Below, piece by piece: positions 16,396 through 27,300 of a DNA stretch of 64,000 bases. Position 1 is the stretch's first letter, and every line of letters begins with the position of its first letter. A program made the translations under genes and the position numbers. The stretch covers positions 877,106-941,105 of the forward strand of contig CAVZLL010000001.1 of assembly GCA_963776225.1 (NCBI GenBank), in the 5' to 3' direction. The notes below the pieces were generated by a model that had not been told where the DNA came from, searched no databases, and saw nothing but the letters and a program-made list of their open reading frames with translations. This DNA is from Bog-756 sp963776225. Its GTDB lineage: Bacteria; Actinomycetota; Acidimicrobiia; Acidimicrobiales; RAAP-2.

Positions 16396-16998
16396 ATGCC
16401 TTTGGTGAGCCAACACGTTCAGCGACTCGCTCTCCGTGCGACTCGAGAGCTGATCTGCCTCGGAGCGGTCGCGCTCGTCGCCACCGCGTGCGCGTCGCCT
16501 TCGACATCGCGTTCCGTCGCCAGTCTTCCCGGGAGTGTCGGCCGCACCCACTCGACGGCCGCGCTCACCGCGAGCCAGAGCGATCAGGACATGGTCGACT
16601 TCGCCCGTTGTCTCCGACGCCACGGTGTCGCGGAGCCGGACCCGTTCCACCGTCCGGGCCACGTCGGCCTGAGCATCGCGATTCCCCAGCCTGGGCCGAC
16701 CGCCAACTCGGCCCTGGCCGCGTGCGACCACCTCATTGTGCCGATCCAACAGCAGAAACAGGCGGGGGCCCGGCAGGAGCTCGCCGCGTGGCTGCCGGCC
16801 CTGACCCGGTACGCCCAGTGCATGCGGAACCACGACATCGCCATGCTGGATCCTGACGCGGAGGGTTCCCTCAACCTCGGAGCTGTTCCCGGGATCTCGA
16901 GCGACTTCGGCCGGTATTCACCGCAGTTCCGTGCAGCCGACGGCGCCTGCCGGCACCTTCTCCCCGCAGCGGTCCATGACGACGGGACCGGGCCGTGA
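16396..16998 (+). CDS. lipoprotein of an ABC-export operon
   Basis: A 200-residue predicted lipoprotein with GAGGAGG eight bases before the ATG. The signal peptide ends in a lipobox ATAC (Cys near residue 33). The mature protein has two copies of a Cys-containing segment, FARCLRRHGVAEPDP and YAQCMRNHDIAMLDP, spaced about 75 residues apart, and another Cys in ACDHL and ACRHL. This duplicated pattern is common in actinobacterial lipoproteins encoded next to adaptor/ABC export genes. Its role is unknown; the arrangement suggests a periplasmic-side accessory or ligand-binding part. It begins the rightward operon, and the GTG of the next gene overlaps its stop. Confidence 0.78.
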   Translation: MPLVSQHVQRLALRATRELICLGAVALVATACASPSTSRSVASLPGSVGRTHSTAALTASQSDQDMVDFARCLRRHGVAEPDPFHRPGHVGLSIAIPQPGPTANSALAACDHLIVPIQQQKQAGARQELAAWLPALTRYAQCMRNHDIAMLDPDAEGSLNLGAVPGISSDFGRYSPQFRAADGACRHLLPAAVHDDGTGP

Positions 16999-18104
16999 GC
17001 GGCCGCCGCATTCGCCGCTCGGCAGCCCTGATCGGGGCGGCCGTCGTCGGGTCGGTGAGCACGGTTGCCGTCTGGGGGCGCACCACGACGTCCGCGTCGA
17101 CTTCTCCTTCCCCGTCGGTCTCGACTGCGACGATCGCGCGCACCGACCTGGTCACGACCACGCTCACCGAGGGCACCCTCGGGTACGCCTCCTCCAGTCC
17201 GGTCGTCAACCGGACCACCGGCACCTACACCTGGTTGCCGGGTCCCGGCAGCACCATCGACCCGGGACAGGTCCTGTACAGGGTCGATGATCTCCCGGTC
17301 GTCCTCATGGCCGGTGCGACACCGGCGTGGCGGAGCTTCGGACCCGGCATGAGCGACGGACCCGACGTCGACGAGCTGCAGTCGAATCTCATCGCCATCG
17401 GCGACGCACGTGGGTTGTTCTCGACACCGAACGCCCACTTCAGTTCGTTGACGGCGGAGGCCGTCGACCGGTGGCAGGCTTCCAACGGCCTCGCCACCGA
17501 TGGCCAGATTCCCCTCGGAGAGCTCGTCTTCCTCCCGGTCCGGGTTCTCGTCGGGGCGGAGAGCGTCGCCCCGGGGCAGCCCGCGTCGCCTGGTGACACG
17601 CCGTACCAGGTCAGCACGACCACCCGGACGGTGACCGTTCCCCTGAACCCGAATCTGCCCACCGTGACGGTCGGAGAGCACGTGTCGATCGTCCTGCCGA
17701 CGAACGCCACCACACCCGGAACCGTGACCGCCGAGGGATCCGCCCCACCGACCGTGACCGGGGGAACGACGGGGCCATCCGCGGGGTCGGGGAGCACGAG
17801 CAGCTCGAGCCAGCCCCAGGCCTCGGCAGTCCTGACGGTGATTCCGGACGATCCCGCGGCCACCGGCACCGGTGCAGGCGTCGCCGTGCAGGTGTCACTC
17901 ACCACCCGGTCGGTGACCGGCGTGCTGGCAGCACCGATCACCGCGTTGCTCGCCCTGGCCGGCGGCGGCTACGGGGTGGATGTGGTCGGGCCCGGGGGCA
18001 CCCATCGCCTGGTCGGCGTCACCACCGGGATCTTCACGGGGTCCCAGGTCCAGGTGAGCGGTGCCGATATCCACGCCGGAACCAGGGTCGTGGTCGCCCA
18101 GTGA
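16995..18104 (+). CDS. membrane-fusion/adaptor protein with peptidoglycan-binding-like domain
   Basis: A 369-residue protein with an N-terminal membrane anchor (AALIGAAVVGSVSTVAVWG). After an HlyD/MacA-like first strand region, residues about 105-165 (GPDVDELQSNLIAIGDARG ... AVDRWQASNGLATDGQI) match a PG_binding_1 domain, followed by a beta-rich barrel and a Ser/Gly-rich linker, and ending with a second barrel (GVTTGIFTGSQVQVSGADI). Such adaptors link an ABC efflux pump to the wall in Gram-positive actinobacteria. The start is a GTG in a GTGA overlap with the lipoprotein gene. The stop overlaps the ATPase start in the same way. Confidence 0.82.
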   Translation: MSGRRIRRSAALIGAAVVGSVSTVAVWGRTTTSASTSPSPSVSTATIARTDLVTTTLTEGTLGYASSSPVVNRTTGTYTWLPGPGSTIDPGQVLYRVDDLPVVLMAGATPAWRSFGPGMSDGPDVDELQSNLIAIGDARGLFSTPNAHFSSLTAEAVDRWQASNGLATDGQIPLGELVFLPVRVLVGAESVAPGQPASPGDTPYQVSTTTRTVTVPLNPNLPTVTVGEHVSIVLPTNATTPGTVTAEGSAPPTVTGGTTGPSAGSGSTSSSSQPQASAVLTVIPDDPAATGTGAGVAVQVSLTTRSVTGVLAAPITALLALAGGGYGVDVVGPGGTHRLVGVTTGIFTGSQVQVSGADIHAGTRVVVAQ

Positions 18105-18784
18105 GCGTGTTGGAGCTCGAAGGGGTGACCAAGGAGTATCCCGGATCTCCGTCCGTCTTCGCGCTCCGCTCGGCGAGCCTGGTGATCACGTCGGGTGAGT
18201 TGGCGGCCATCGTGGGTCCCTCCGGATCGGGGAAGTCGACGCTCCTGGCCATCGCCGGCACGCTGGAACGCCCGAGCACCGGTCGGGTCACGGTGGCAGG
18301 CAACCCCGTCGAGAGCCTGTGCGATCGTGACCTGTCCGCCATCCGTGCCTACCAGATCGGGTTCGTCTTCCAGCAGTTCTTTCTCGTCCCGACGCTGTCG
18401 ACGCTCGACAACGTCGCCAACGGCCTCCTGTACAGAGGGGTCGGGGTCGAAGAGCGGCGTCGCGCTGCCCGGCTCGCGCTCGAGGCCGTGGACCTGGCGC
18501 ATCGCATGTCGCATCGACCCGGCGAGCTCTCCGGTGGCGAGTGTCAGCGAGCGGCCATCGCACGGGCGCTCGTCGGAGATCCGGCCATCATCCTCGCCGA
18601 CGAACCGACGGGGAACGTCGACTCGATTCAGGGCACGGGGATCCTGCGCGTGCTGACGGAGCTCAACCGCAACGGGGCGACGATCGTCGTGGTCACCCAC
18701 AACCAGGAGATCGCCGACGCGCTGCCGAGGACCATCCGGCTTCGAGACGGTGCGATCGAAGAGGACACCGGAACGCCGGAATGA
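18101..18784 (+). CDS. MacB/LolD-type ABC transporter ATP-binding protein
   Basis: A 227-residue ATPase of the MacB/LolD/FtsE class. Walker A GPSGSGKST is near residues 36-44, the Q-loop is in IGFVFQQFFL, the signature is LSGGECQR (Cys instead of the usual Gln at one position), and Walker B is IILADEP with the following TGNVDS. The GTG start overlaps the adaptor stop (GTGA), and its own stop overlaps the permease ATG (ATGA). It would energise export or mechanotransmission through the adjoining FtsX-like permease rather than classical alternating transport. Confidence 0.9.
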   Translation: MSVLELEGVTKEYPGSPSVFALRSASLVITSGELAAIVGPSGSGKSTLLAIAGTLERPSTGRVTVAGNPVESLCDRDLSAIRAYQIGFVFQQFFLVPTLSTLDNVANGLLYRGVGVEERRRAARLALEAVDLAHRMSHRPGELSGGECQRAAIARALVGDPAIILADEPTGNVDSIQGTGILRVLTELNRNGATIVVVTHNQEIADALPRTIRLRDGAIEEDTGTPE

Positions 18785-20019
18785 CGAGCGTGTCCGAGGC
18801 CGATCCCGGCCGTCCCACTCCGACCAGAGGTCAGGCCCGCCTGCGCGTGCGAGACGTCCCGGGTCTCGCCCTTCTCGGTCTCCGTGGGCGGCCGGCGCGG
18901 ACGGTGCTCTCCGCAGCCGGCATCGCGCTGGGGGTCGCCACGATGGTCGGTGTGCTCGGCATCTCGAGCTCGAGTCGGGCACAGCTGATCGCCCAGATCG
19001 ATGCACTCGGCACGAATCTCCTCACGGTCTCCCCAGGTCAATCGTTCTCCGGCCAGCAGGTCACCCTGCCCGAGCAGGCGCCCGTGATGGTCCGACGGAT
19101 CGGGCCGGTCCTCGGGGCGTCAGCGATCGGGGACGTCGGCTCGAACGTGAACGTCTTCCGCAACGACCGAATTTCCCCCGCCAACACCAATGCCATCAGC
19201 GTGTACGCCGCCGAGACGACGCTGCTCGCGACCCTGCAGGGCCATCTCGCTCACGGTTCGTTCCTCAACGCCGCCACGGCGCACTCGCCCGCCGTCGTGC
19301 TCGGGGCCGGCGCTGCCGGAGCCCTCGGGATCACCTCGGTGGGCGGGGCCGCCGAGATCTGGCTCGGGGACCACTGGGTCACCGTCGTCGGCATCCTCGA
19401 CCCGGTCGGGCTCGCCCCTGAGCTAGACCGCAGTGCGCTGGTCGGGTTCCCCTTCGCCGAGCAGTCCCTCGGCGCCGATGGATCACCGGTCGAGATCTAT
19501 GTGAGAACCGATCCGGTCAGCGTCGCCGCCGTGCAATCGGTGCTTGCCGCGACTGCCGATCCGGCCGCTCCACAGAACGTCTCCATCACCAACCCGTCCG
19601 ATGCGCTGGTCGCCCGGGCCGACGCGTCGTCGGCGTTCCGGAGCCTGTTCCTGGCTCTGGGCGCCGTCGCGCTCGTCGTCGGTGGAGTCGGTATCGCCAA
19701 CACGATGGTGATCGCCGTGCTCGAGCGGCGCAACGAGATCGGACTGCGGCGCGCACTCGGAGCGCGCCGGATCCATGTCGGAACCCAATTCGTGGCCGAA
19801 TCGACGCTGCTCGCGACGCTCGGTGGAGCAGCAGGGGCAGTCCTCGGAGCCTTCGTCACGTCGGTCTACGCCGCCGCTCGTCATTGGAGCACCGAGGTTC
19901 CTGTCGGCGCCCTCCTCGCTGCCATCGCTGCAGCCCTCGTCGTCGGAGCGGTCGCCGGGATGTACCCGGCAATACGGGCCGCCCGCCTCACGCCGTCGGA
20001 GGCGCTGCGAGTCGTGTAG
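18781..20019 (+). CDS. MacB/FtsX-type ABC permease
   Basis: A 412-residue permease; the start is the ATG overlapping the ATPase stop, and the frame upstream is shadow sequence. The topology is classic MacB: one N-terminal helix (TVLSAAGIALGVATMVGVLGI), a large extracytoplasmic domain of about 230 residues, and three C-terminal helices ending RAARLTPSEALRV. The segment between the last helices, AVLERRNEIGLRRALGA, is the family coupling region. With adaptor, lipoprotein and ATPase it forms one tripartite export unit, likely under control of the divergent two-component system, by analogy with antimicrobial-peptide or macrolide efflux modules. Confidence 0.9.
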   Translation: MTSVSEADPGRPTPTRGQARLRVRDVPGLALLGLRGRPARTVLSAAGIALGVATMVGVLGISSSSRAQLIAQIDALGTNLLTVSPGQSFSGQQVTLPEQAPVMVRRIGPVLGASAIGDVGSNVNVFRNDRISPANTNAISVYAAETTLLATLQGHLAHGSFLNAATAHSPAVVLGAGAAGALGITSVGGAAEIWLGDHWVTVVGILDPVGLAPELDRSALVGFPFAEQSLGADGSPVEIYVRTDPVSVAAVQSVLAATADPAAPQNVSITNPSDALVARADASSAFRSLFLALGAVALVVGGVGIANTMVIAVLERRNEIGLRRALGARRIHVGTQFVAESTLLATLGGAAGAVLGAFVTSVYAAARHWSTEVPVGALLAAIAAALVVGAVAGMYPAIRAARLTPSEALRVV

Positions 20020-20244
20020 CCCCGCCACCGGTGGACGTTCTCCGACCCGAGCAGGAATCGAGAAGCGTCGATCACGGGGCCTCCGGTACGGTTGACATCA
20101 ACACCAGGGGATGGACGCACGGCCGAACGCCGAACCGGCGTCCACCGAGACCCCGGCGATGTCCGCGCGGTTGCGTCTGCAGCTGACCGGGGGGGCACGG
20201 TGCACCGCGCCAATCACACGAAAGAAGGGAAGGGAGGACGGTCC

Positions 20245-20481
20245 ATGAAGACCATGACGTGTCAACAATTGGGTGGTCCGTGCGAGTTTCCCCACCACGG
20301 CTCGACCGCGGACCAGGTCATCAAGGCGCAAGATCGACACCTCAAGGAACGGGTGGCCGAAGGCGATGTGACCCACGAACCCGCCCTCGAGGACATGAAG
20401 GGACGATGGAAGAATCCCATCGGCGGAATGGGGTGGTACCGGAGGGCCAAGCGCGATTTTCGGGACCTTCCCGAAGACTGA
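20245..20481 (+). CDS. small DUF1059-like protein
   Basis: A 78-residue protein starting MKTMTCQQLGGPCEFPHHG; GGGAGG seven to twelve bases upstream fixes this ATG, although the frame is open further upstream. It resembles the DUF1059 family of short actinobacterial and proteobacterial proteins, with MTCxQLGG, a mid-region AQDRHLKE and the ending MGWYRRAKRDFRDLPED. Two cysteines and clustered histidines near the N-terminus could bind metal. The function of the family is not established. It stands alone, about 225 bases after the ABC permease gene. Confidence 0.75.
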   Translation: MKTMTCQQLGGPCEFPHHGSTADQVIKAQDRHLKERVAEGDVTHEPALEDMKGRWKNPIGGMGWYRRAKRDFRDLPED

Positions 20482-20580
20482 TGGGTCACGAAGACTGATC
20501 GGCCGCAGAGTGCCCGACAGAGCGGTCACAGCAGTCAAAACGACACGGTGGTCTGGATGACGCGGACCGTCCGTTTCCGG

Positions 20581-21018
20581 CTACGCCGGGGACTGCACCT
20601 GCCGGATCACACAGGCCACGTCGGTCAGTCCGGGTGCGCTGGTGGCTGACCAAGGCACCTTGTCCCCGGGAGCAACGCGGGGAGTCACCACGATCCTGGT
20701 GTCGAGCACGGTGTCGCCCGGTTGAGAGACGATGTCAACGACGATCTGGTAGTTGCGGGTCGTCTTGGCGGAATTCGTCACATTGCCGTGGAGGATCCAC
20801 GAGCCGGCGACCTCGGTGCAGGGACCGGTCGTCGTGACGTCGTGGCGGGCGTTCCTGGACAAGCTGAAGGGAATACTCGTTCCAGTGGTGGTTCGCACCG
20901 TCGTCACGGTGGACGCCGACGTGGAAGTCGACGAGAGCGACGAGGCCGAGCCGCCCGACGAGCAGGCGGCGAACAGCAGTCCAGCTGTCAGACCGAAAAT
21001 GGTGGTTCCCGCGCGCAT
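20581..21018 (-). CDS. small lipoprotein, FxLYD-like
   Basis: A 145-residue predicted lipoprotein if begun at the ATG giving MRAGTTIFGLTAGLLFAACSS, which makes a compact signal peptide; longer starts (GTG at 21057 or ATG at 21093) are open but add a long basic lead. A Ser/Thr-rich linker follows the lipid-modified Cys. The C-terminal 90 residues (GSWILHGNVTNSAKTTRNYQIVVDI ...) resemble an FxLYD-type beta domain that often occurs in secreted lipoproteins, with two cysteines that may pair. The function is unknown. It is a single-gene unit, convergent with the DUF1059-like gene. Confidence 0.65.
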   Translation of the reverse strand: MRAGTTIFGLTAGLLFAACSSGGSASSLSSTSTSASTVTTVRTTTGTSIPFSLSRNARHDVTTTGPCTEVAGSWILHGNVTNSAKTTRNYQIVVDIVSQPGDTVLDTRIVVTPRVAPGDKVPWSATSAPGLTDVACVIRQVQSPA

Positions 21019-21365
21019 GCGGCCGGGTGGGGTACGCCGTACAGTGGTCCTCTTCACTGGCGCATGGTACCGAAAGCGGACGCGGAGGCCCACGATCGCC
21101 AGCTCCAGCCAGAAGGAGTGGACGTAGCAGACTCATCCGGCCGATGCGGGCTGTGACCGACCCGTGCCCCGGGTATGGATTCGGCGGGGTCGACCGGTGA
21201 GATGACGCCTGGAGATGGCCGACAACCGCCGTCGGGGTCACGGCGACCACAGCCGGTGATGTCGGTTGCACGAGGGTGCCCGTCCGGGCAGGATGTCGCG
21301 CAACGGGAGCGCGGATCTCCTGTCTTCAGTGAGTGGCCCCCGGCCACGGCGGAGGTGGCCGATAG

Positions 21366-24300
21366 ATGAGTGCACGTCGTCGGACGGAGATCGTCCTTGC
21401 TTCTCTGGTGGTTCTCGTGGCGAGCACGGCCTCGCTCGTGGCCACCTCCACCGCGGCAACAGCTGCACCCGGCCCGGCGTTCACCTGCGCCACGCCGACC
21501 TACTTTCTCTCCCAGGGCACCCAGACGGCCAGCGACCCGACCAAGACCCAGCTGTACACGTCGACCGCCGAGACTGGCACGACGGTCTACACCACGCTGG
21601 GCTCTCCGCAGCCCGAGGTCTACAACGCCCTCGGCTTCGACCCCCTCAACCAGTACCTGTACTCGACGCTGCTCGGCGGGAACGTCCTCTACCAGATCGA
21701 CGACACCGGGACCGCCAACTCGCTCGGCGCCATCAGCGGCTACACCGCCGTGCCCGACCAGCCGGCCGACGGTGCCTTCGACGCCTCGGGGAACTACTGG
21801 ATCACCGGCGGAAACGGATCGACCACGGCGTACGAGATCAACGTCACCTCCACCCCGCCCAAGGTGATCAGCTCTCTCGCTCTCACCCAGTCCTGGCAGC
21901 CGATCGACTACACCCTGAACGGTGGCTTCATGTGGGGTCTGTACAACCGCACCCTCTACCGCCTCAACATGGCCACCGGCACGGTGAGCACCTTCAACGG
22001 GCCGTCCGGCCTCGAGGACGAGGACTCCGGCAACTACGGCGCGGCGTGGACCTACGACAACGGCAACCTCGGGTTCTCCAACAACGCGAACGGCAGCGTC
22101 TATCAGATATCGGTGACCAATCCGAGCAGCAGCACCCCCAGCTTCGCACTGCTCGACATGTCCACCGGACCCGTCGCCGGCCAGAGCAACGACGGCGCCA
22201 CCTGCGAGCCGGTCGCCCCCCCGTCCACCGACCTCTCGATCGCCAAGTCCGGTCCGGCCACCGTGCAGCCCGGCGGTCTGGTGACCTGGACGCTGGTGGT
22301 GAAGAACAACGGCCCCAACAACAGCCAGGGCTTCGCCGTCGATGACACAGTTCCCAGCGGGTACACCAACGTGACCGCCAACTCAGGCTGCATGGTCGCC
22401 GGCACCAGTGTGACCTGCGCAGGAGCGGCCCTGGCCAACGGCGCCAGCACCACCGTCACCCTCACCGCCGACGCGCCGTCCACCTACGGCACCTGCACCA
22501 CCAACAACGCCACGGTCACCGCTGACCAGATGGATCCCAATTCGGCCAACAACGCCTCCAGTGTGCAGACCTGCACCATGGGCAAGATCAACATCTCCAA
22601 GTCGGCCAGTCCGGGCAGCTACACGGCCGCCGGCCAGACGATCCACTATTCGTACCTGGTCACCAACGGGAGTTCGTCGAACATGACCGGCATCACGGTC
22701 ACCGACCCCATGGCCGGGCTCTCGGCGATCTCGTGCCCATCGACCACGCTCGCCGCCGGAGCCTCGGAAACCTGCACGGCCACCTACACCACCAAGGGCT
22801 CCGACGTCACGATCGGCACCATCTCGAACACCGGTACCGCGAACGGCACCGTCAATGGGGGGCAGGTCACCGCGTCGTCCTCGCTGACCATCCCCTACTC
22901 GGCATTGACCCTGGCAAAGACCGCGGTGACCACCGGCTACTCGGCCTCGGGGCAGGCCCTCACCTACAACTACCTGGTGACCAACGCGGGCAAGTCGACC
23001 ATCAACTCGATCGCCATTTCCGACAGCAAGGTGCCGGCCGCCAGCCTGACCTGCCCGAGCCCGTCCTTGGCGTCCGGGGCGTCGGAAATCTGTACCGGGA
23101 CCTACGTGACCACCGCCGCCGACATGACGGCCGGGTCGGTGACCAACACCGCCACCGCTACCGGTACCGACTCCGTCGGAAACGGAGTGACCTCCAACCA
23201 GTCGCACGCCACGGTGTCGGCCAGGACGTCGTCGCTCTCGCTGGTCAAATCCTCCACCACGAGCGGCTACTCTGCCGCCGGCCAGACCCTCTCCTACGAC
23301 TACGTGGTCAAGAACAACGGCACCACCACCATCAACGCGATCACCGTCTCCGACAACAAGGTGGCCCCGGCCAACCTCACCTGCCCGGGCTCGTCGTTGG
23401 CAGCAGGAGCCTCCGAGACCTGCACCGGCACCTACGTGACCACTCAGACCAACGTCGACGCCGGTTCGGTGACCAACACCGCTACCGCCGGTGGCACCGA
23501 CCAGTACGGCCTCCCGATCACCTCCAACCCGTCGTCGGTCACCGTTCCGACCGCCGGCACCACCTCGTCACTCTCGCTCACCAAGACCGCCACCGTCGGC
23601 GGCTACTCCGCCGCCGGCCAGACCCTGTCCTACGACTACCTGGTCAAGAACACCGGCACCACGACCATCTCGGACATCACCATCTCCGACAACCTGGTGG
23701 CCGCAGCCAACCTGACCTGTCCGCAGCCCTCGCTTGCCCCCGGGGCCTCGGAGACCTGCACTGGGACGTACGTGACGATCCAGGCCAACGTCGATGCCGG
23801 CTCGGTGACCAACGTTGCCACCGCCGGCGGAACGAACCCCTCCGACACGCCGGTCACCTCGAACCAGTCCACCGCGACGGTGACGGCCAACGGTGCCGCC
23901 TCGTCGCTCTCGCTGGTCAAATCCTCCACCACAAGCGGCTACTCCGCCGCCGGCCAGACCCTGTCCTATGACTACCTGGTCAAGAACACCGGCACCACGA
24001 CCATCTCGGACATCACCATCTCCGACAACCTGATCGCGACGGTCAGCTGCCCGCCCGGCCCGCTGGCCCCGGGCGACTCGGAGACCTGCACGGGCAGCTA
24101 CTCGGTGACCCAGGCCGACGTGGACGCCGGATTCGTGACCAACAACGCCACTGCCATCGGTACCGACCCCTCCAACGAGCCGGTGACGTCGAACAAGTCC
24201 ACGGTGACCGTGACGGCCCATGGCACCACCTCGTCACTGTCGCTGACCAAGTCCACCACCACCCCGAGCTACTCTGCCGCCGGCCAGACCCTGTCCTACG

Positions 24301-27300
24301 ACTACCTGGTCAAGAACACCGGCACCACCACCATCTCGACCATCGGCGTTTCCGACAACCGGATCGCGACGGTCAGCTGCCCCGACTCCTCGCTGGCCCC
24401 GGGGGCCTCGGAGACCTGCACCGGCAGCTACACCACCACCCAGGTCGACGTCGACACCGGCTCGGTGACCAACGCCGCCACCGCCAGCGGCACCAATCCC
24501 GCCAGCAGCCCGATCACCTCCAACCCGTCGACGGTGACCGTGCCTGCCAGCGGGGCGACCTCGTCACTGTCGCTGACCAAGTCCACCACCACCCCGAGCT
24601 ACTCTGCCGCCGGCCAGACCCTGTCCTACGACTACCTGGTCAAGAACACCGGCACCACCACCATCTCGACCATCGGCGTTTCCGACAACCGGATCGCGAC
24701 GGTCAGCTGCCCCGACTCCTCGCTGGCCCCGGGGGCCTCGGAGACCTGCACCGGCAGCTACACCACCACCCAGGTCGACGTCGACACCGGCTCGGTGACC
24801 AACGCCGCCACCGCCAGCGGCACCAATCCCGCCAGCAGCCCGATCACCTCCAACCCGTCGACGGTGACCGTGCCTGCCAGCGGGGCGACCTCGTCACTGT
24901 CGCTGACCAAGTCCACCACCACCCCGAGCTACTCTGCCGCCGGCCAGACCCTGTCCTACGACTACCTGGTCAAGAACACCGGCACCACCACCATCTCGAC
25001 CATCGGCGTTTCCGACAACCGGATCGCGACGGTCAGCTGCCCCGACTCCTCGCTGGCCCCGGGGGCCTCGGAGACCTGCACCGGCAGCTACACCACCACC
25101 CAGGTCGACGTCGACACCGGCTCGGTGACCAACGCCGCCACCGCCAGCGGCACCAATCCCGCCAGCAGCCCGATCACCTCCAACCCGTCGACGGTGACCG
25201 TGCCTGCCAGCGGGGCGACCTCGTCACTGTCGCTGACCAAGTCCACCACCACCCCGAGCTACTCTGCCGCCGGCCAGACCCTGTCCTACGACTACCTGGT
25301 CAAGAACACCGGCACCACCACCATCAGTGGCCTCGGGGTCACCGACACCCTGGTGTCCCCGGCCAACCTCTCCTGTCCCGACTCCTCGCTGGCCCCGGGG
25401 GCCTCGGAGACCTGCACCGGCAGCTACACCACCACCCAGGTCGACGTCGACGCCGGTTCGGTGACCAACATCGCCAATGCCACCGGCACCGACGCCCATG
25501 ACAACCCGGTCGTTTCGCCCGGGTCGACGGTGACTGTGCCGGCGGTCGGCACCACGTCGTCGTTGTCACTGACCAAATCCAGCATCTCGAACGGCTACTC
25601 GGCCGCGGGCGGCACGCTCTCCTACAACTACCTGGTGACAAACACCGGCACCACCACGATCTCGTCGATCGCGGTCTCCGACAACCGGATCGCTGCCGTC
25701 AGCTGCCCGGCCTCGTCGCTGGCCCCGGGCGGCTCGGAGACCTGCACCGGCAGCTACACCACCACCCAGGCCGACGTCGACGCCGGCCAGGTGACCAACA
25801 CCGCCAGAGCCAGCGGCACCAATCCCGCGAACAGCCCGGTCACATCCAACCCCTCGACGGTGACCGTGCCTGCCAAGGGCACGACCTCGGCCCTTTCCCT
25901 GGTCAAGTCCACCACCACCAGTGGCTACGCGTCCGCAGGGGACTTCGTCTTCTACGGCTACCTGGTGACAAACACCGGCACCACCACGGTCTCGTCGATC
26001 AGCATCTCCGACAACCAGCTGGCTCCGGCCGACCTGTCCTGCCCGGACTCCTCCCTGGCCCCGGGAGCCCATGAGACCTGCACCGGCACCTACATCACCA
26101 CCCAGGCCGACGTCGACGCCGGTTCTGTGACCAACAGGGCCACCGCCTCGGGCACCGACCCCCACGGCAGCCCGGTCACCTCCAACCCATCGACGGTGAC
26201 AGTGCGAGCGGCAGGCACCACGTCCTCGCTGTCGCTGACCAAGACCGCCGTCACCCCGAGCTATTCGGCAGCCGGCCAGACCCTGACCTACAACTACCTG
26301 GTGACCAACACCGGCACCACCACGATCTCGGCAATCGCCGTCTCCGACAACGTGATCGCCACGGTCAGCTGCCCGGACCCCGCCCTGGCTCCGGGAGACT
26401 CGGAGACCTGTTCCGGAAACGACACCACCACCCAGGCCGACGTGGACGCCGGCTCGGTGACCAACACGGCCACCGCCAGTGGCACCGACCCCTACAACAA
26501 CCCGGTGACATCGAACCGGTCGACAGTGACCGTGCCGGCCAAGGGCACCACCTCCTCGCTGTCGCTGACCAAGACAGCCGTCACCCCGAGCTATTCGGCA
26601 GCCGGCCAGACCCTGACCTACAACTACCTGGTGACCAACACCGGCACCACCACGATCTCGGCAATCGCCGTCTCCGACAACGTGATCGCCAAGGTCAGCT
26701 GCCCGGACCCCTCCCTGGCTCCGGGAGACTCGGAGACCTGCTCCGGGAACGACACCACCACCCAGGCCGACGTGGACGCCGGCTCGGTGACCAACACGGC
26801 CACCGCCTCGGGCACCGATCCGCAGCACAACCCGGTCACCTCCAACCCGTCGAAGGCGATCGTGCCGGCCCGTGGAGCCACCGCGGCCCTGTCCCTGGTC
26901 AAGTCGGCGCTCACCGGCGGCTACTCGGTCCCGGGTGAGACCCTCTCGTACGACTACCTGGTGACCAACACCGGCACCACCACCATCTCGTCGATTGCCG
27001 TCACCGATGACCACGTGGCCCCGGCCGACCTGTCCTGCCCGAAGTCGTCGCTCGCCCCCACGTCCTCCGAGACCTGCACCGGGACGTACAAGACGACCCA
27101 AGTCGACGTGGACACCGGCTCGGTGACCAACACCGCCACCGCATCGGGCACCGATCCGCAGCACAACCCGGTCACCTCGAACCAATCGATTGCCACCGTG
27201 CCCGCCAGCTCCAGTCCCTCGATCTCGATCGACAAGACCACAAACGGGTCCGACGGGCTCGACATCCCGCTCGGCGCGGCGGTCACCTGGGCCTACCGCG

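Noticed and set aside
24228..25325. Regular direct repeats that could suggest a CRISPR array
   Set aside because: The period is 330 bp with no spacers, and the repeats are in-frame coding units of one protein.
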